From contig NZ_LVWJ02000019.1 in assembly GCF_001625015.1 (NCBI RefSeq), positions 1 to 64,000 of the forward strand: DNA of 64,000 nt, given 5' to 3'. The notes below the pieces were generated by a model. It made no database searches and had not been told where the DNA came from. It saw only the letters and a program-made list of their open reading frames with translations. This document shows positions 9,130-18,519 of the stretch, in pieces (position 1 is the first letter of the stretch; each line of letters starts with the position of its first letter). The translations under genes were made by a program, and so were the position numbers. The DNA is from Lewinella sp. 4G2 (GTDB lineage Bacteria > Bacteroidota > Bacteroidia > Chitinophagales > Saprospiraceae).

Positions 9130-12100
9130 ATGCGGTACTTCTACTTCAGCTTCCTCCTTTTGCTCTGCACCCGCGTCAGCGCCCAGTGCCCACCGGATTT
9201 TACTATCGTACTGGAAAATCAGGATGCCGTGGATCTGCACGTTGCGCTCTACCCGAACTGTACGGAGTTAGGTAACCTCACGCTCGGCGGCGCCGCGAAT
9301 GACATCACTGATATCAGCGGATTCAGCGCCCTGGAGGAGATAGATTTTACGCTAAGGATCGAAGGCACCTTACTGACGGACCTCAGCGGGTTGGAAGGAA
9401 TTAATTCACTCCGTACCCTACAAATTGAGGACAATTCCGCACTGACGAACCTGAATCAATTCGGGGATGACCAGACGATTATTTTTAATACACTGATTAT
9501 TCAGGATAATTCGGTGTTGACGGACTGCGCGGTCACCGCGGTCTGCAATCAACTGAGTAGCAACGGATCGACGACCATCAGCAATAACACGGGCGATTGC
9601 GCGAGTACGCAACTGGTGCAGGATGCCTGTCTGGATGATTGCCCGGCGCAAACCCAATTTTTATTGGACCTCTACGCGGCGTTGGACGGGCCAAACTGGA
9701 GTAACCAGACCGGCTGGGGCAACCCCACCTGCGACCCGTGCGGTTGGGCGGGTCTTGATTGTGACGGGGATGGCAACGTCACCGAAATTTTCCTCGAAGG
9801 CAGAACCATCGGTGGTGTTTTGCCAGCTACTGGTTGGACGGCGTTGCCCGAGCTGCAACTCTTCCGGCTGTCCGTTACGAATACGGAAGGGGCGGTGCCG
9901 GACGAAATTTATGAATTACCGAAATTGCGGGAGATCAACCTGGCCTTTACCCGGTTAACGAGTTTGCCCGACCTCCCCCTGCCCGATTCCCTGCGCGTCC
10001 TCCGATTAAATGAAACGCGTGACCTGATCGGCGGATTTCCCGACCCGGCGGAAGCGGATAGTCTGGAAAGCTACACCGTCAGGAATAGTGGACTTACGGG
10101 GGAACTACCCTCAAGCCTCGCCACCCGGACTAAGTTGAGCCTGTTTGCACATACGCCTGCTTTATTTGGCGCCGGAGCGAGTGGCACGATGTTTGACCTA
10201 TCTGGGCTCCCCAACATAGAATCGGTAACGATTAGCGCACCGAACATCACCGCCTGGGACAACTATCCCGCCACGCTCAGTAATCTTCCCAATCTAAAGT
10301 CAATATCAATTAACATTGGAATGACTACGCCAGGAATTCCGGCAGAACTTACTGGCTTACCCGAATTAATTACCTTCCAATACCGAAGCAACCAGGATGG
10401 ATCACCGCCATTTCTAGCGGATGCCACGAAATTGAGACGTTACCTCATGGACCGTCACAACGGAACGCTCACCCTACCCGATACGCTGAAGATTTACGGT
10501 GGTACTGGTTTGGAAGAATTGGATATGTCCAGAGCAGGCATATCGGGTTGCTTCCCGGTATTCCCGCCTTCACTGGATAATCTCGAAGAGGTTTATTTTA
10601 ATGATAATAATATCCGCGACACCCTGGGCGAACAATTCAATTTGAGCGAGCTGGACGAAGTAGATATTTCCAATAACCGCTTTACCGGCTTCCTGCCCGA
10701 ATACGTCGGTAACCTCAACGTATTCTTTTCGAACTCGATCAGGTTTAACGACAATGAATTTGTCGGTTGCTACCCCGATTCTTACACCAATTTGGCGAGC
10801 GGATCACGGCGCCTGGCTGACTTTAGCGGCAACCCGGCCCTGAGAGATTTTAATAGCTTCATCAGCAACCCGAATAACGCGTGTAAATGTACTAACCCGG
10901 ATTACGAAACGCTGCTCCGGATATATTACTCGACTGGTTTTAAAGACTGGACGACGGCCACGGGTTTCAGCTCCGCGGGCACGGTTGTGACCTGCAATTT
11001 TGATAATTGGCACGGCGTAACTACGGACGGCAACGGACTGGTCACCGGGCTTGATCTATCCAACAATAACTTGAGTGGGGAATTGCCCGTGGCCGTTGCT
11101 GAATTCACCCAACTGACCACGCTCGACCTGAGCGGTAACGCGCTAATGGGCTGTTATCCAGTCGGCTACGCGGACCTCTGCGCCATTAATCCTGATTTTA
11201 GCAATAACTCCGGGCTGCCAGAGGGCGGATCAACCACCTTTTTCGCGGACCGCTTTTGCCCCGACGCCTCGGATCGTTGCGGGGGTGACTGCCCAACGGG
11301 AGATATACTATTCAGCTCCGACGCGGAAATTCAGGACTTTCTGGACTTCTGGCCCAACTGCACTGAGATCGAGGGCAACCTGACGGTCAGCGGTGTGGAC
11401 GTTGCGACGGGTGCCGGCCTCGATCGCTTCACCGACTTGCCACTGGACCTGACCATCAGTGGCACCACCCTCAGTAATCTCTCCAGCATCGGCGATCTGC
11501 AAACGCTCGGGGGTACGCTACTGATCTCCGGCAACGAGCAATTGACCGACGTCGGTTTTACCCAAATTTCTGCGGTAGCGGGAAGTGTGGTATTCGTCGA
11601 TAACGAGCAATTAAATTCATTACAAATGCCGGTGCTCGACTCCGTGGGTGGCGACTTGATTTTACGCGACTTACCCTTACTCGTGAGCGATTATAATTTC
11701 GACAACCTGTTCACCATTGAGGGTGACCTAACGATCGACAACCTGGGCGTGACGCGTCTGGCGGGATTCCAAAACCTCTCCACCCTTGGTGGTCAACTCG
11801 GAATAAACGATAATGACGAACTGACGGAATTAGCCCTGTTTACGTCCACTACGGCAAGAGGTTCGGCGGCCGTTGGCCCCACGAGCGTGGGAGAACTCAG
11901 GGTCTTCGGCAACGCGATTCTACCGAGCCTGGAAGGTATCGGCACCTTCGACATCACCGGCGACGTATTAATCGGTATTAATGCCGCCCTGGAAAATTGC
12001 GCCGCGGAACCGGTGTGTAACCGTCTCGGCGTAAGTACGAACGACGTGACGATCGTCAGTAACGCCGCCGGGTGTAACGATGTGCCCGAGGTAGAATCCG

Positions 12101-12618
12101 CCTGTATGGCGCTGCCCGTTTCCTGGGTGGCCTTTACGGCCCGGGCGGCATCGAAATCCGTAAGCCTAAAGTGGATCACCGAAGATGAGTTCGACAACCT
12201 GGGTTTCCACATCGAGCGCCGCGACGACCAGAGCAATTGGACGGATATCGGCTTCGTACCCAGCGAAGGCGACCCAGCCCGCGCCGAATACGCATTTACG
12301 GATGCAGCCCCACTGGTCGGCACCGCCTACTACCGCCTCCGGCAAATCGATGCGGACGGTAGTTTCTCCCACAGCCCCGTGGAAACGGTCCGGCTGGCGG
12401 CGGCGACGCGCCTCTTCCCCAACCCTACGTATGGTCGGGTCACCGTAGCCGCCGAAGCCCCACAGACCCTCGTTTTGCTGGACGGCCTCGGCAGAGAAAT
12501 GGCCCGCTACGTTCACCCCGGCGGCGGCGCCCAAGCGTTTGATTTGGCGGTGCCGGCGGGGGTTTATACGCTATCGTTTATGGGTAGCGGGGTGGTTGAG
12601 CGGGTGGTGGTTCGGTAG
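9130..12618 (+). CDS. Large secreted leucine-rich-repeat protein with T9SS sorting domain
   Basis: 1162 residues from the ATG at 9130, chosen because the signal peptide MRYFYFSFLLLLCTRVSAQ starts there; an upstream TTG at 9100 would only add 10 residues. Two regions resemble receptor-L-type repeats (about 20-170 and 730-990). Two regions resemble plant-type LRRs with LYAALDGPNWSNQTGWG style starts (about 175 and 590) and LDLSNNNLSGELP repeats. A β-sandwich follows (LPVSWVAFTARAASKSVSLK, from about 995), then a T9SS type A sorting domain (LFPNPTYGRVTV ... VPAGVYTLSF). Likely exported to the cell surface for adhesion or binding; the ligand is unknown. The end of the signal peptide overlaps an antisense copy of the short repeat (9167-9183). 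Confidence 0.88.
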   Translation: MRYFYFSFLLLLCTRVSAQCPPDFTIVLENQDAVDLHVALYPNCTELGNLTLGGAANDITDISGFSALEEIDFTLRIEGTLLTDLSGLEGINSLRTLQIEDNSALTNLNQFGDDQTIIFNTLIIQDNSVLTDCAVTAVCNQLSSNGSTTISNNTGDCASTQLVQDACLDDCPAQTQFLLDLYAALDGPNWSNQTGWGNPTCDPCGWAGLDCDGDGNVTEIFLEGRTIGGVLPATGWTALPELQLFRLSVTNTEGAVPDEIYELPKLREINLAFTRLTSLPDLPLPDSLRVLRLNETRDLIGGFPDPAEADSLESYTVRNSGLTGELPSSLATRTKLSLFAHTPALFGAGASGTMFDLSGLPNIESVTISAPNITAWDNYPATLSNLPNLKSISINIGMTTPGIPAELTGLPELITFQYRSNQDGSPPFLADATKLRRYLMDRHNGTLTLPDTLKIYGGTGLEELDMSRAGISGCFPVFPPSLDNLEEVYFNDNNIRDTLGEQFNLSELDEVDISNNRFTGFLPEYVGNLNVFFSNSIRFNDNEFVGCYPDSYTNLASGSRRLADFSGNPALRDFNSFISNPNNACKCTNPDYETLLRIYYSTGFKDWTTATGFSSAGTVVTCNFDNWHGVTTDGNGLVTGLDLSNNNLSGELPVAVAEFTQLTTLDLSGNALMGCYPVGYADLCAINPDFSNNSGLPEGGSTTFFADRFCPDASDRCGGDCPTGDILFSSDAEIQDFLDFWPNCTEIEGNLTVSGVDVATGAGLDRFTDLPLDLTISGTTLSNLSSIGDLQTLGGTLLISGNEQLTDVGFTQISAVAGSVVFVDNEQLNSLQMPVLDSVGGDLILRDLPLLVSDYNFDNLFTIEGDLTIDNLGVTRLAGFQNLSTLGGQLGINDNDELTELALFTSTTARGSAAVGPTSVGELRVFGNAILPSLEGIGTFDITGDVLIGINAALENCAAEPVCNRLGVSTNDVTIVSNAAGCNDVPEVESACMALPVSWVAFTARAASKSVSLKWITEDEFDNLGFHIERRDDQSNWTDIGFVPSEGDPARAEYAFTDAAPLVGTAYYRLRQIDADGSFSHSPVETVRLAAATRLFPNPTYGRVTVAAEAPQTLVLLDGLGREMARYVHPGGGAQAFDLAVPAGVYTLSFMGSGVVERVVVR

Positions 12619-12649
12619 GGATAGGTGTAACAAAACGCTATTCCTGATT

Positions 12650-12995
12650 TGGGCGCTGCCGCGGGTGCGAGGGAATAGGAGGCGCGACCTCCGGTCGGGC
12701 TATTGCCTGGGATTGGCTTCAACGACATAAAATTTCGCAGGAGGAGGTGAGGTTGGGGAGGCCTGCGGCGCTGCGGCACATTCCGCCCCGGAGGGCCGGC
12801 TTGGGTTAGCGATGGCACACCGTCAGGTGGCCCATTCTACAGTGGTTGAGGCTCGCTGAAATTTCTACGAGACATATTTCGCAAGAGAGGTAGAGAATAG
12901 GAGAAGATGAGGCCTGCGGCGCTAAACACAACCCGCCCCGAAGGGCCGGCTTGCGTAGCGATGGCACACCGCGGCAGGTAGCCTATTCTACTACG
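12650..12995. repeat. Composite repeat preceded by the short GGCGCTGCCGCGGGTGC element
   Basis: Module order: short element (12652-12668), GAGGGAATAGGAGGCGCGACC palindrome module, unit A (about 12733) and unit B (about 12880). This is the fullest version of the composite. It links the short element directly to the long units, so the two repeat families can travel or be copied together. The final part runs into the upstream end of the methyltransferase reading frame. Confidence 0.8.
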
Positions 12996-12996
12996 G

Positions 12997-13665
12997 GTGG
13001 CGGGAGGCTGCGGTCCTAACATTCAACCCTTTAACCATCGGACAACTCAATCAAGTTATCGAGCTACCATAGGCGCGAGATTTGTACCTATACTAAATGC
13101 AACCCTCCCCCCCCCCCCACCCCACTACAACCGCCTGGCCACTCTTTGCGTAGTAAATGGCTTTACCATGCCCTCCGCTCTACCCGAAGGACAACTCCTC
13201 CGGACGCTGGTCGCCTCCAAGCCTGGTGGTAACATCCTGGAGTTAGGGACCGGTATGGGCCTATCCCTTGCCTGGATGGTCGACGGCCTACGTGGTGGCG
13301 CGTCCATCCTCAGCCTGGATAACGATACTCAGCTGGTGGACATCGTCTCCGCTGAGATACAAAACCCAGACGTCACCATTTTGACCGTTGATGGGGATGC
13401 GTGGATCCAACAGTACGACGGCCCCAAATTCGACCTCATCTTTGCCGACACCTGGCCGGGTAAATACCGGTTTTTGGAGGAAACCATCGACCTCCTGGCA
13501 CCCGGCGGACTCTACGTTGCCGACGATATGAACGAACAAGCTAACTGGCCCGAGGGGCACGCGGAAAAGGCGGCAAAGTTGATTGAAACTTTAATTGATC
13601 ACCCTAAGCTGGATTGTACCTACCTCGATTGGTCTACTGGGGTGATTTTGGGTACGCGGCTTTGA
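12997..13665 (+). CDS. SAM-dependent class I methyltransferase, start uncertain (poly-C tract)
   Basis: The frame is open from a GTG at 12997, but residues before about 13095 look like repeat-derived noncoding DNA. The SAM-binding motif ILELGTGMGLSLAWM is clear, followed by an acidic SLDND and by DLIFADTWPGKY. The closest family is O-methyltransferase-like proteins that begin with a GFTMPS-like segment, so translation should start upstream of the in-frame ATG at 13168. An ATG at 13097 would be ideal but is out of frame by one base. A run of 12 Cs at 13107-13118 lies between, and one extra C would join them. The tract may be slippery, or a base may be missing. Substrate unknown. Confidence 0.75.
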   Translation: MAGGCGPNIQPFNHRTTQSSYRATIGARFVPILNATLPPPPPHYNRLATLCVVNGFTMPSALPEGQLLRTLVASKPGGNILELGTGMGLSLAWMVDGLRGGASILSLDNDTQLVDIVSAEIQNPDVTILTVDGDAWIQQYDGPKFDLIFADTWPGKYRFLEETIDLLAPGGLYVADDMNEQANWPEGHAEKAAKLIETLIDHPKLDCTYLDWSTGVILGTRL

Positions 13666-13699
13666 GGCAGTGGGTAAAATCTATCTGTAGTAAACTGTA

Positions 13700-13830
13700 G
13701 GGAGGGTATTTCGCAGGAGTTGGCGAGGTTGGGGAGGCCTGCGGCGCTAACCACAAACCGCCCCGAAGGGCCGGCTTGCGTAGCGATGGCACACCGTCAG
13801 GTGGCCCATTCTACTACAGTCAGGTGGCCC
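13700..13830. repeat. Single composite-repeat unit A
   Basis: One unit A copy (TTTCGCAGGAGTTGGCGAGG from about 13709) ending in GGTGGCCCATTCTACTACAG, followed by an extra short GTCAGGTGGCCCATAG duplication of its own end. No unit B follows. Confidence 0.75.
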
Positions 13831-13864
13831 ATAGCCCCCTAAAACAAAAGACCCAACCTCATGT

Positions 13865-14028
13865 CATCCGGACCAGAGGTCCGAAACCGGGGCCTATCAA
13901 CCCGACCAGAGGTCGGGTCTCCAATATAACTGCGGCTAAAACCCCAAACGCCCCCACTCTAAAATCTAAAATCTAACGTCTAAAGTCCCTCACCTCCCCA
14001 ACCCGACCAGAGGTCGGGTCTCCAATAT
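13865..14028. repeat. Palindromic GACCAGAGGTC repeats with a TCTAAAATCTAA segment
   Basis: CGGACCAGAGGTCCG (13869-13883), CCCGACCAGAGGTCGGG (13901-13917 and 14002-14018) surround a TCTAAAATCTAAAATCTAAC segment (about 13962-13983). It lies directly behind the stop codon of the minus-strand LytTR regulator gene, where hairpins could end transcription. Confidence 0.65.
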
Positions 14029-14033
14029 TCCGA

Positions 14034-14789
14034 TCACCCCCCAAGCCACCCCCGAAATCCCTTCACCCGCTGCCGACTCACCAAATTCTCCCCCTCCCCC
14101 GCAGGGCTCAGCCGCAGGCTCAACCTATGATTAAAGTAAGGCGCCGCCTGCTCCACGCTATCGATGTGGATGATCTGGCTGCGGTTAATGCGGTACCACT
14201 TGGCGGGGTCCAGTTCTTCGGCGAGGCGGTCGAGGGCATCGGTTAGTAGGTAGCGGGTGCCGGCCGTGCTGAGGGCGAAGGTGGAGCCATCCTTGGAGTA
14301 CAGTTGCCGGAGATCCTCCACCCGGACGGGCACCCAATTCGGGCCCTTCTGCACGAGGAAGCGTTCGCGGTAGACGGGTTCTTTGTTTTGGACGAGTCTG
14401 GCCAATTGCTGCCAATCCGGGGCGGCGAGTTGGGCCTGGCGGGATTCCAGGGCGGAGAGGCTCCGTTCCAACTCCGTTTCGCTGATGGGTTTGAGGAGGT
14501 AATCGATACTATTGACTCGGAAGGCACGGAGGGCGTACTGGTCGTAGGCCGTCGTGAAGATGATGTTGCCGGCGTACTCCCCCGTTTCCCAGATGGAGAA
14601 GGCGAGGCCGTCCGCCAAGTGGATGTCGCTGAAGATGACGTCCGGATGTGGGAGGGTGGCCAGGGCGTGACGGGTGGCCTCAATCGTATCGGCCGTATGG
14701 GTGATGGCCCAGCCGGGGCGGGCGGCGGCGATCAGTTTCTGGAGGCGGCGGAGCGCGGGGGGCTCGTCCTCAATCAGCCAGCAGGTCAT
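14034..14789 (-). CDS. LytTR-family response regulator
   Basis: 251 residues. An N-terminal receiver domain has the acidic pair E7-D8 and the phosphoacceptor D55 in VIFSDIHLADG; the conserved lysine sits in YLLKPISETEL. A LytTR DNA-binding domain fills about residues 145-250 (FLVQKGPNWVPV ... YRINRSQIIHIDSV). It is a cytoplasmic transcription factor activated by phosphorylation. Its ATG overlaps the stop of the histidine kinase gene by 4 bp (14786-14789), so the two form a cognate pair. Confidence 0.93.
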   Translation of the reverse strand: MTCWLIEDEPPALRRLQKLIAAARPGWAITHTADTIEATRHALATLPHPDVIFSDIHLADGLAFSIWETGEYAGNIIFTTAYDQYALRAFRVNSIDYLLKPISETELERSLSALESRQAQLAAPDWQQLARLVQNKEPVYRERFLVQKGPNWVPVRVEDLRQLYSKDGSTFALSTAGTRYLLTDALDRLAEELDPAKWYRINRSQIIHIDSVEQAAPYFNHRLSLRLSPAGEGENLVSRQRVKGFRGWLGG

Positions 14790-15976
14790 GCGGAAAAGGT
14801 TTTGAGGTTGTTGGGGGCGTCCCGCTCCAATTCCACGGTGGTGAGGAGAGGGATCTCAACGCTGTAGTTGCCGCCCTCCGTTGCGATGTTGATTGGCCGG
14901 TTGGTGATGGCGGCGTAGCGTTGGCGGAGGTTCTCCTGCCCCCAGCCGGTACTGTTCAGCAGTCCGTCGGCCCGTTTGTTGATGCGGTTCGTCACCCGTA
15001 GGTATTCGGGGCGGATCGTGATGCGGATCGTCAGGGGAGAAGCGGTGGATACGGTGTTGTGCTTAACGGCGTTCTCCACCAACAATTGGGCGGCCAGCGG
15101 TACGATCCGCTGCTTTCCTAATTTCGTGGGTAACCCATCCGCTTGGCTCCCTTGTCCATCCCCCGGCACCTGCGGCAGCGCCCTGTTTATCTCGCTCTGG
15201 ATCGGTGGTGATGTCAGTACGTCCCACTCTACACGGAGTTTGTCTTCGAAGCGGACCTGCAGGAGGAAAATGTAGTCGCGCAGGGCCTCGAGCTCTTCGG
15301 AGAGGGGGATGGTTTCGTGGCGGCGGTAATCCAAAATGCGGCGGTAAACGGAGGAGAGGCGCTGGGTAAAACGGGTGGCTTTCTCGCTGTCTTCGGGGAT
15401 GATGTTGACGAGCGTGTTGAGGGAATTGAAGAGGAAATGGGGGTTCATTTGCTGCTTCAGGACGCTGAGTTGGGCTTGCATATTCTCACGCGCCAGCCGC
15501 TCGCGCTCCAGCAAACTCTGGCGGTAGCGGACGAAGAAGTAGGCGCTTTCGTAGATGGACCCGACGAATAATACAATGATGTAACAGACCAAAACCTTGA
15601 AGAACAAGGGCTTTTCGACGGGCTGCCCCTTGAGTTCCATGGCATCCGTAACGAAGTCGACGTTGATGGAAATGACGATGACGATGGCCAGTAGTACGCC
15701 CATGATTGCGGCCAGGCGTTTGGCGATGTCGCTATCCCGGGGCAGCCGGCGCCGAAAATAGTAGAACACGTAGCGGCTGATGAACCAGTAGAGTACCGTG
15801 AGCGTGACCGAAATGCCGTAGCAAACGAGCATTTCGCCACCGCTTAGGGCTTCATCCCAACCGTCGAACAACAGGTTCGAGATCGCCGCGATGGGGAGGA
15901 TGCCAAGTGCCATCGCGTACCGATCGTCGAAGCCAAAGTAGCGGAGGCGGTCTTCCGGAGAGATGAAGAAATTCAT
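14786..15976 (-). CDS. LytS-like membrane sensor histidine kinase with repeat-derived insertion
   Basis: 396 residues. About four membrane helices (residues 20-160) lead into a His_kinase segment with the phosphoacceptor in QQMNPHFLFNSLNTLVNII (about 172-190), then a HATPase domain with LLVENAVKHN as N-box. Between DVLTSPPIQSE and IVPLAAQLL, where this family normally has a short link, about 25 extra residues occur (about 260-287, including ALPQVPGDG). That insert is encoded by a copy of the short repeat (15166-15182) and its right flank. The gene starts 5 bp after the TonB receptor stop and overlaps the response regulator gene. The signal sensed is unknown. Confidence 0.92.
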   Translation of the reverse strand: MNFFISPEDRLRYFGFDDRYAMALGILPIAAISNLLFDGWDEALSGGEMLVCYGISVTLTVLYWFISRYVFYYFRRRLPRDSDIAKRLAAIMGVLLAIVIVISINVDFVTDAMELKGQPVEKPLFFKVLVCYIIVLFVGSIYESAYFFVRYRQSLLERERLARENMQAQLSVLKQQMNPHFLFNSLNTLVNIIPEDSEKATRFTQRLSSVYRRILDYRRHETIPLSEELEALRDYIFLLQVRFEDKLRVEWDVLTSPPIQSEINRALPQVPGDGQGSQADGLPTKLGKQRIVPLAAQLLVENAVKHNTVSTASPLTIRITIRPEYLRVTNRINKRADGLLNSTGWGQENLRQRYAAITNRPINIATEGGNYSVEIPLLTTVELERDAPNNLKTFSA

Positions 15977-15981
15977 GGTGC

Positions 15982-18402
15982 TTAGAATTGGACGCGGTAC
16001 TGAATATCGGGGAAGAAACCGGACTGCAGCACGGTATTGACCTCGCCCGTAACGGCGTTGAATCTACGCTGAAAAACGTTGTCGTTATCCGTAAGATTCT
16101 GGAAATCGATGAAAAAACTCTGGCTGAACTTCTTGCCATCAGAGTTAAGCAAGACGCCCAGTTTCAGGTCTGCCCGAAAGTAATTCCCGTAGCGTTCGGT
16201 GAAGGGCACCGAGTCGTCGCGGATGTCAACCCCCGCCATCCGGCTGGCTTCCAGATCGACCGGCGTGTACGGCCGGCCACCACTCGTCGTCACCTTGGCG
16301 TTGACGGTGAATCGGTGCTGTTTGGCCTTGCCGAAGGCCCACTCCCGACCCGCCAGGGCATTCAGGACGTAATCGTTGGCGAAGGCACCCGCACGATCGA
16401 TGCCGTCGCTGCCGGCGTACTCGCTTTCGAAAAGGGAGCCGGTGAAGAGCAGGTACCAATTGTTGGCGAAGTAGTGCTCGAGCGTCAGTTCCACCCCGTA
16501 GTTGGCGCCCGTGCCGTCGTTGACGAGGTTGCCCCGCTCGGGAAAGACGAAGTCGGCGCCGGCGTTAAGGATGGAGAAGCTGCTGGGGAAAGCATCCACC
16601 GGCACGTCGAACAGGCTCTGGTAGTAGACCTCACCCTTTAAGCGCCAGTTGGGCGCGAAGGCGTAGTCGGCCCCGGCGACGAAGTGGTCGGCCTTGAGGA
16701 AACCGAGGTCCTGGTTGGCATCAGCGTTGCCCGTGGTGGGGTCGCGGAAGAAGTAAACGGGTAGGGCCGGCGTCTGGCTGTGGCGACCGTAAGCGGCCGT
16801 CAGCCCCAGTTTGCTGGTGGCCTGGTAGCGAAGGCCGAGGCGGGGCTCCAGTGCGGTGGCCTCGGCGAGGGAGAAGTACTGGCCGTGGAGACCGGCGTTG
16901 ACCGTCAGCCGCTCCCCCACCCGGTAGCGGGCCTGGCCGAAGAGTTGGTAGAGGCCGAAGTTGCCGTCAAAATCGCGGATGGCGATCAGGTCGCGTTGGC
17001 CGTCACCGTCGAGGTCGGGGGAGCCGTTGCGGTCCTGGAACTGGGTATTGAGGTGGCTGGATTCCGCCTGGAGCCCGGCCCGCACCGTCAGCCGTTTGTT
17101 GATCTTGGAATTGAGGTAGGACTTGAGGCTGTAGCGGGTCGTCCGGTCGTCCACGTCGGTGAGCAACAGGCCGTCACCGCCCTCTTCGTTGAGGTCGTAT
17201 TCCACGTAAGTGTTGCCCTGGACGTTGGAGGAAAGGATCGTCCGCAGATAGGTATTGTCCCCCGTGATGAGGTTGTGGCGGACGCCCAGCACCCCAAAAA
17301 GGCTCTCCACGTAGGAGTTACGCGTTGCGTCGGCGAAGAGGTCGTTCTCGTCAATCTCGTTGCCGAGGAAGTCGATGTTGCTCGTTCCACCGATCCCGAA
17401 GATGGAGAACTTCCCGGCCTTGCCGTTGCCAAAATCGACGTTGAAGGTCAGGTCTCGGTAGTCCGGCGTAGCGGCCGTCCCGACGGGGATGCCCAGTTCG
17501 GTAGCCAGCCCGACGAAGCTGTTGCGGAAGCTCGCCACGAAGCTGCCCTTCTTGTTATTTAGCGGCCCTTCGGCCATGGCTTCGAGGCCGGAAAAGGTAC
17601 CGAGTTGGGCCATGAATTCGTAGCGGTCGCGGTTGCCCCGCCGTAGGGACAGGTCAAAGACGCCTCCGATGGCGTTCCCGTACTCGGCGGCGAAGGCGGA
17701 GGTGGCGAATTCGGAATTGGCCAGGAGGTTGGGGTTGAGCGCGGAGACCGGTCCACCCGTCGTCCCCAGCGTAGAGAAGTGGTTGGGGTTGGGGATCGGG
17801 ATGCCTTCGAGTTGCCACAGCAGGCCCATGGGGGAGTTGCCGCGGATGACGATATCGTTCCGGCTATCGTCGGAGGTCGCCACGCCGGCCAGGTTGGAGG
17901 CCATCCGCGATACGTCGGCCCGCCCCCCGGCGAAGCGGTTGACGCTCTCGGCGGTAAAGGTCTGGCTGGAAACGGTGGCCATTTCGTTGAGGGATTCACC
18001 GTTGCGCGTCCCCGCCGTCACCGTCACGGTTTCCAGCTCGGAGACGCTCTCGGCGAGCCCGAGGTTCAGGATGACGTCCTTGCCCGCCGTCACCAGGATG
18101 TTGGGTACGCCCTGGGTTTCGTAGCCAAGGTAGCTGAGGCGCAGCGCGTGCCGCCCGGGTGGTACGTCGCCGATGGAGAAGTAGCCGTCCAGATCGGTCG
18201 TCACCCCCCGATTGGGTTCGAGGGAGGTCAGTTCCACCGTAGCGCCAATGAGTGGCATTTCGGACTGGGCGTCGAGTACCTGCCCTTTAATGGTCTGAGC
18301 GGCGAGCCCGTGGCCGAGGGCGATGGAAAAGAAAAGGATCAGGATAATGATGGCGGTGCTGGTGCGGTCCGCCTGGGAAAAAGGTGAGTGTAAATTCTTC
18401 AT
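15982..18402 (-). CDS. TonB-dependent outer-membrane receptor with CarboxypepD_reg domain
   Basis: 806 residues from the ATG at 18402, chosen because the signal peptide (AIIILILFFSIALGHGLAAQ) starts just after it; longer upstream extension lacks signal character. Next are a CarboxypepD_reg-like domain (IKGQVLDAQSEMPLIGATVE, about 36-115), a plug domain (NDIVIRGNSPMGLLWQLEGI, near 190) and a long β-barrel ending in aromatic YRVQF. It imports an unidentified ligand across the outer membrane using TonB energy. It is the first gene of a probable operon with the LytS/LytTR pair. That suggests the pair senses or controls the same ligand or envelope state (inference). Confidence 0.93.
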   Translation of the reverse strand: MKNLHSPFSQADRTSTAIIILILFFSIALGHGLAAQTIKGQVLDAQSEMPLIGATVELTSLEPNRGVTTDLDGYFSIGDVPPGRHALRLSYLGYETQGVPNILVTAGKDVILNLGLAESVSELETVTVTAGTRNGESLNEMATVSSQTFTAESVNRFAGGRADVSRMASNLAGVATSDDSRNDIVIRGNSPMGLLWQLEGIPIPNPNHFSTLGTTGGPVSALNPNLLANSEFATSAFAAEYGNAIGGVFDLSLRRGNRDRYEFMAQLGTFSGLEAMAEGPLNNKKGSFVASFRNSFVGLATELGIPVGTAATPDYRDLTFNVDFGNGKAGKFSIFGIGGTSNIDFLGNEIDENDLFADATRNSYVESLFGVLGVRHNLITGDNTYLRTILSSNVQGNTYVEYDLNEEGGDGLLLTDVDDRTTRYSLKSYLNSKINKRLTVRAGLQAESSHLNTQFQDRNGSPDLDGDGQRDLIAIRDFDGNFGLYQLFGQARYRVGERLTVNAGLHGQYFSLAEATALEPRLGLRYQATSKLGLTAAYGRHSQTPALPVYFFRDPTTGNADANQDLGFLKADHFVAGADYAFAPNWRLKGEVYYQSLFDVPVDAFPSSFSILNAGADFVFPERGNLVNDGTGANYGVELTLEHYFANNWYLLFTGSLFESEYAGSDGIDRAGAFANDYVLNALAGREWAFGKAKQHRFTVNAKVTTSGGRPYTPVDLEASRMAGVDIRDDSVPFTERYGNYFRADLKLGVLLNSDGKKFSQSFFIDFQNLTDNDNVFQRRFNAVTGEVNTVLQSGFFPDIQYRVQF

Positions 18403-18519
18403 GGTGTTGTTTTGATTTGCCACGAAGTACGGTGGGCGGCTGAGGTGGTGGAATTGGTTTTTGGGTGAATCGTCGTATTGGTGGGGTGAATGGTTATGGG
18501 GATTTGGTTTCACTTACCT

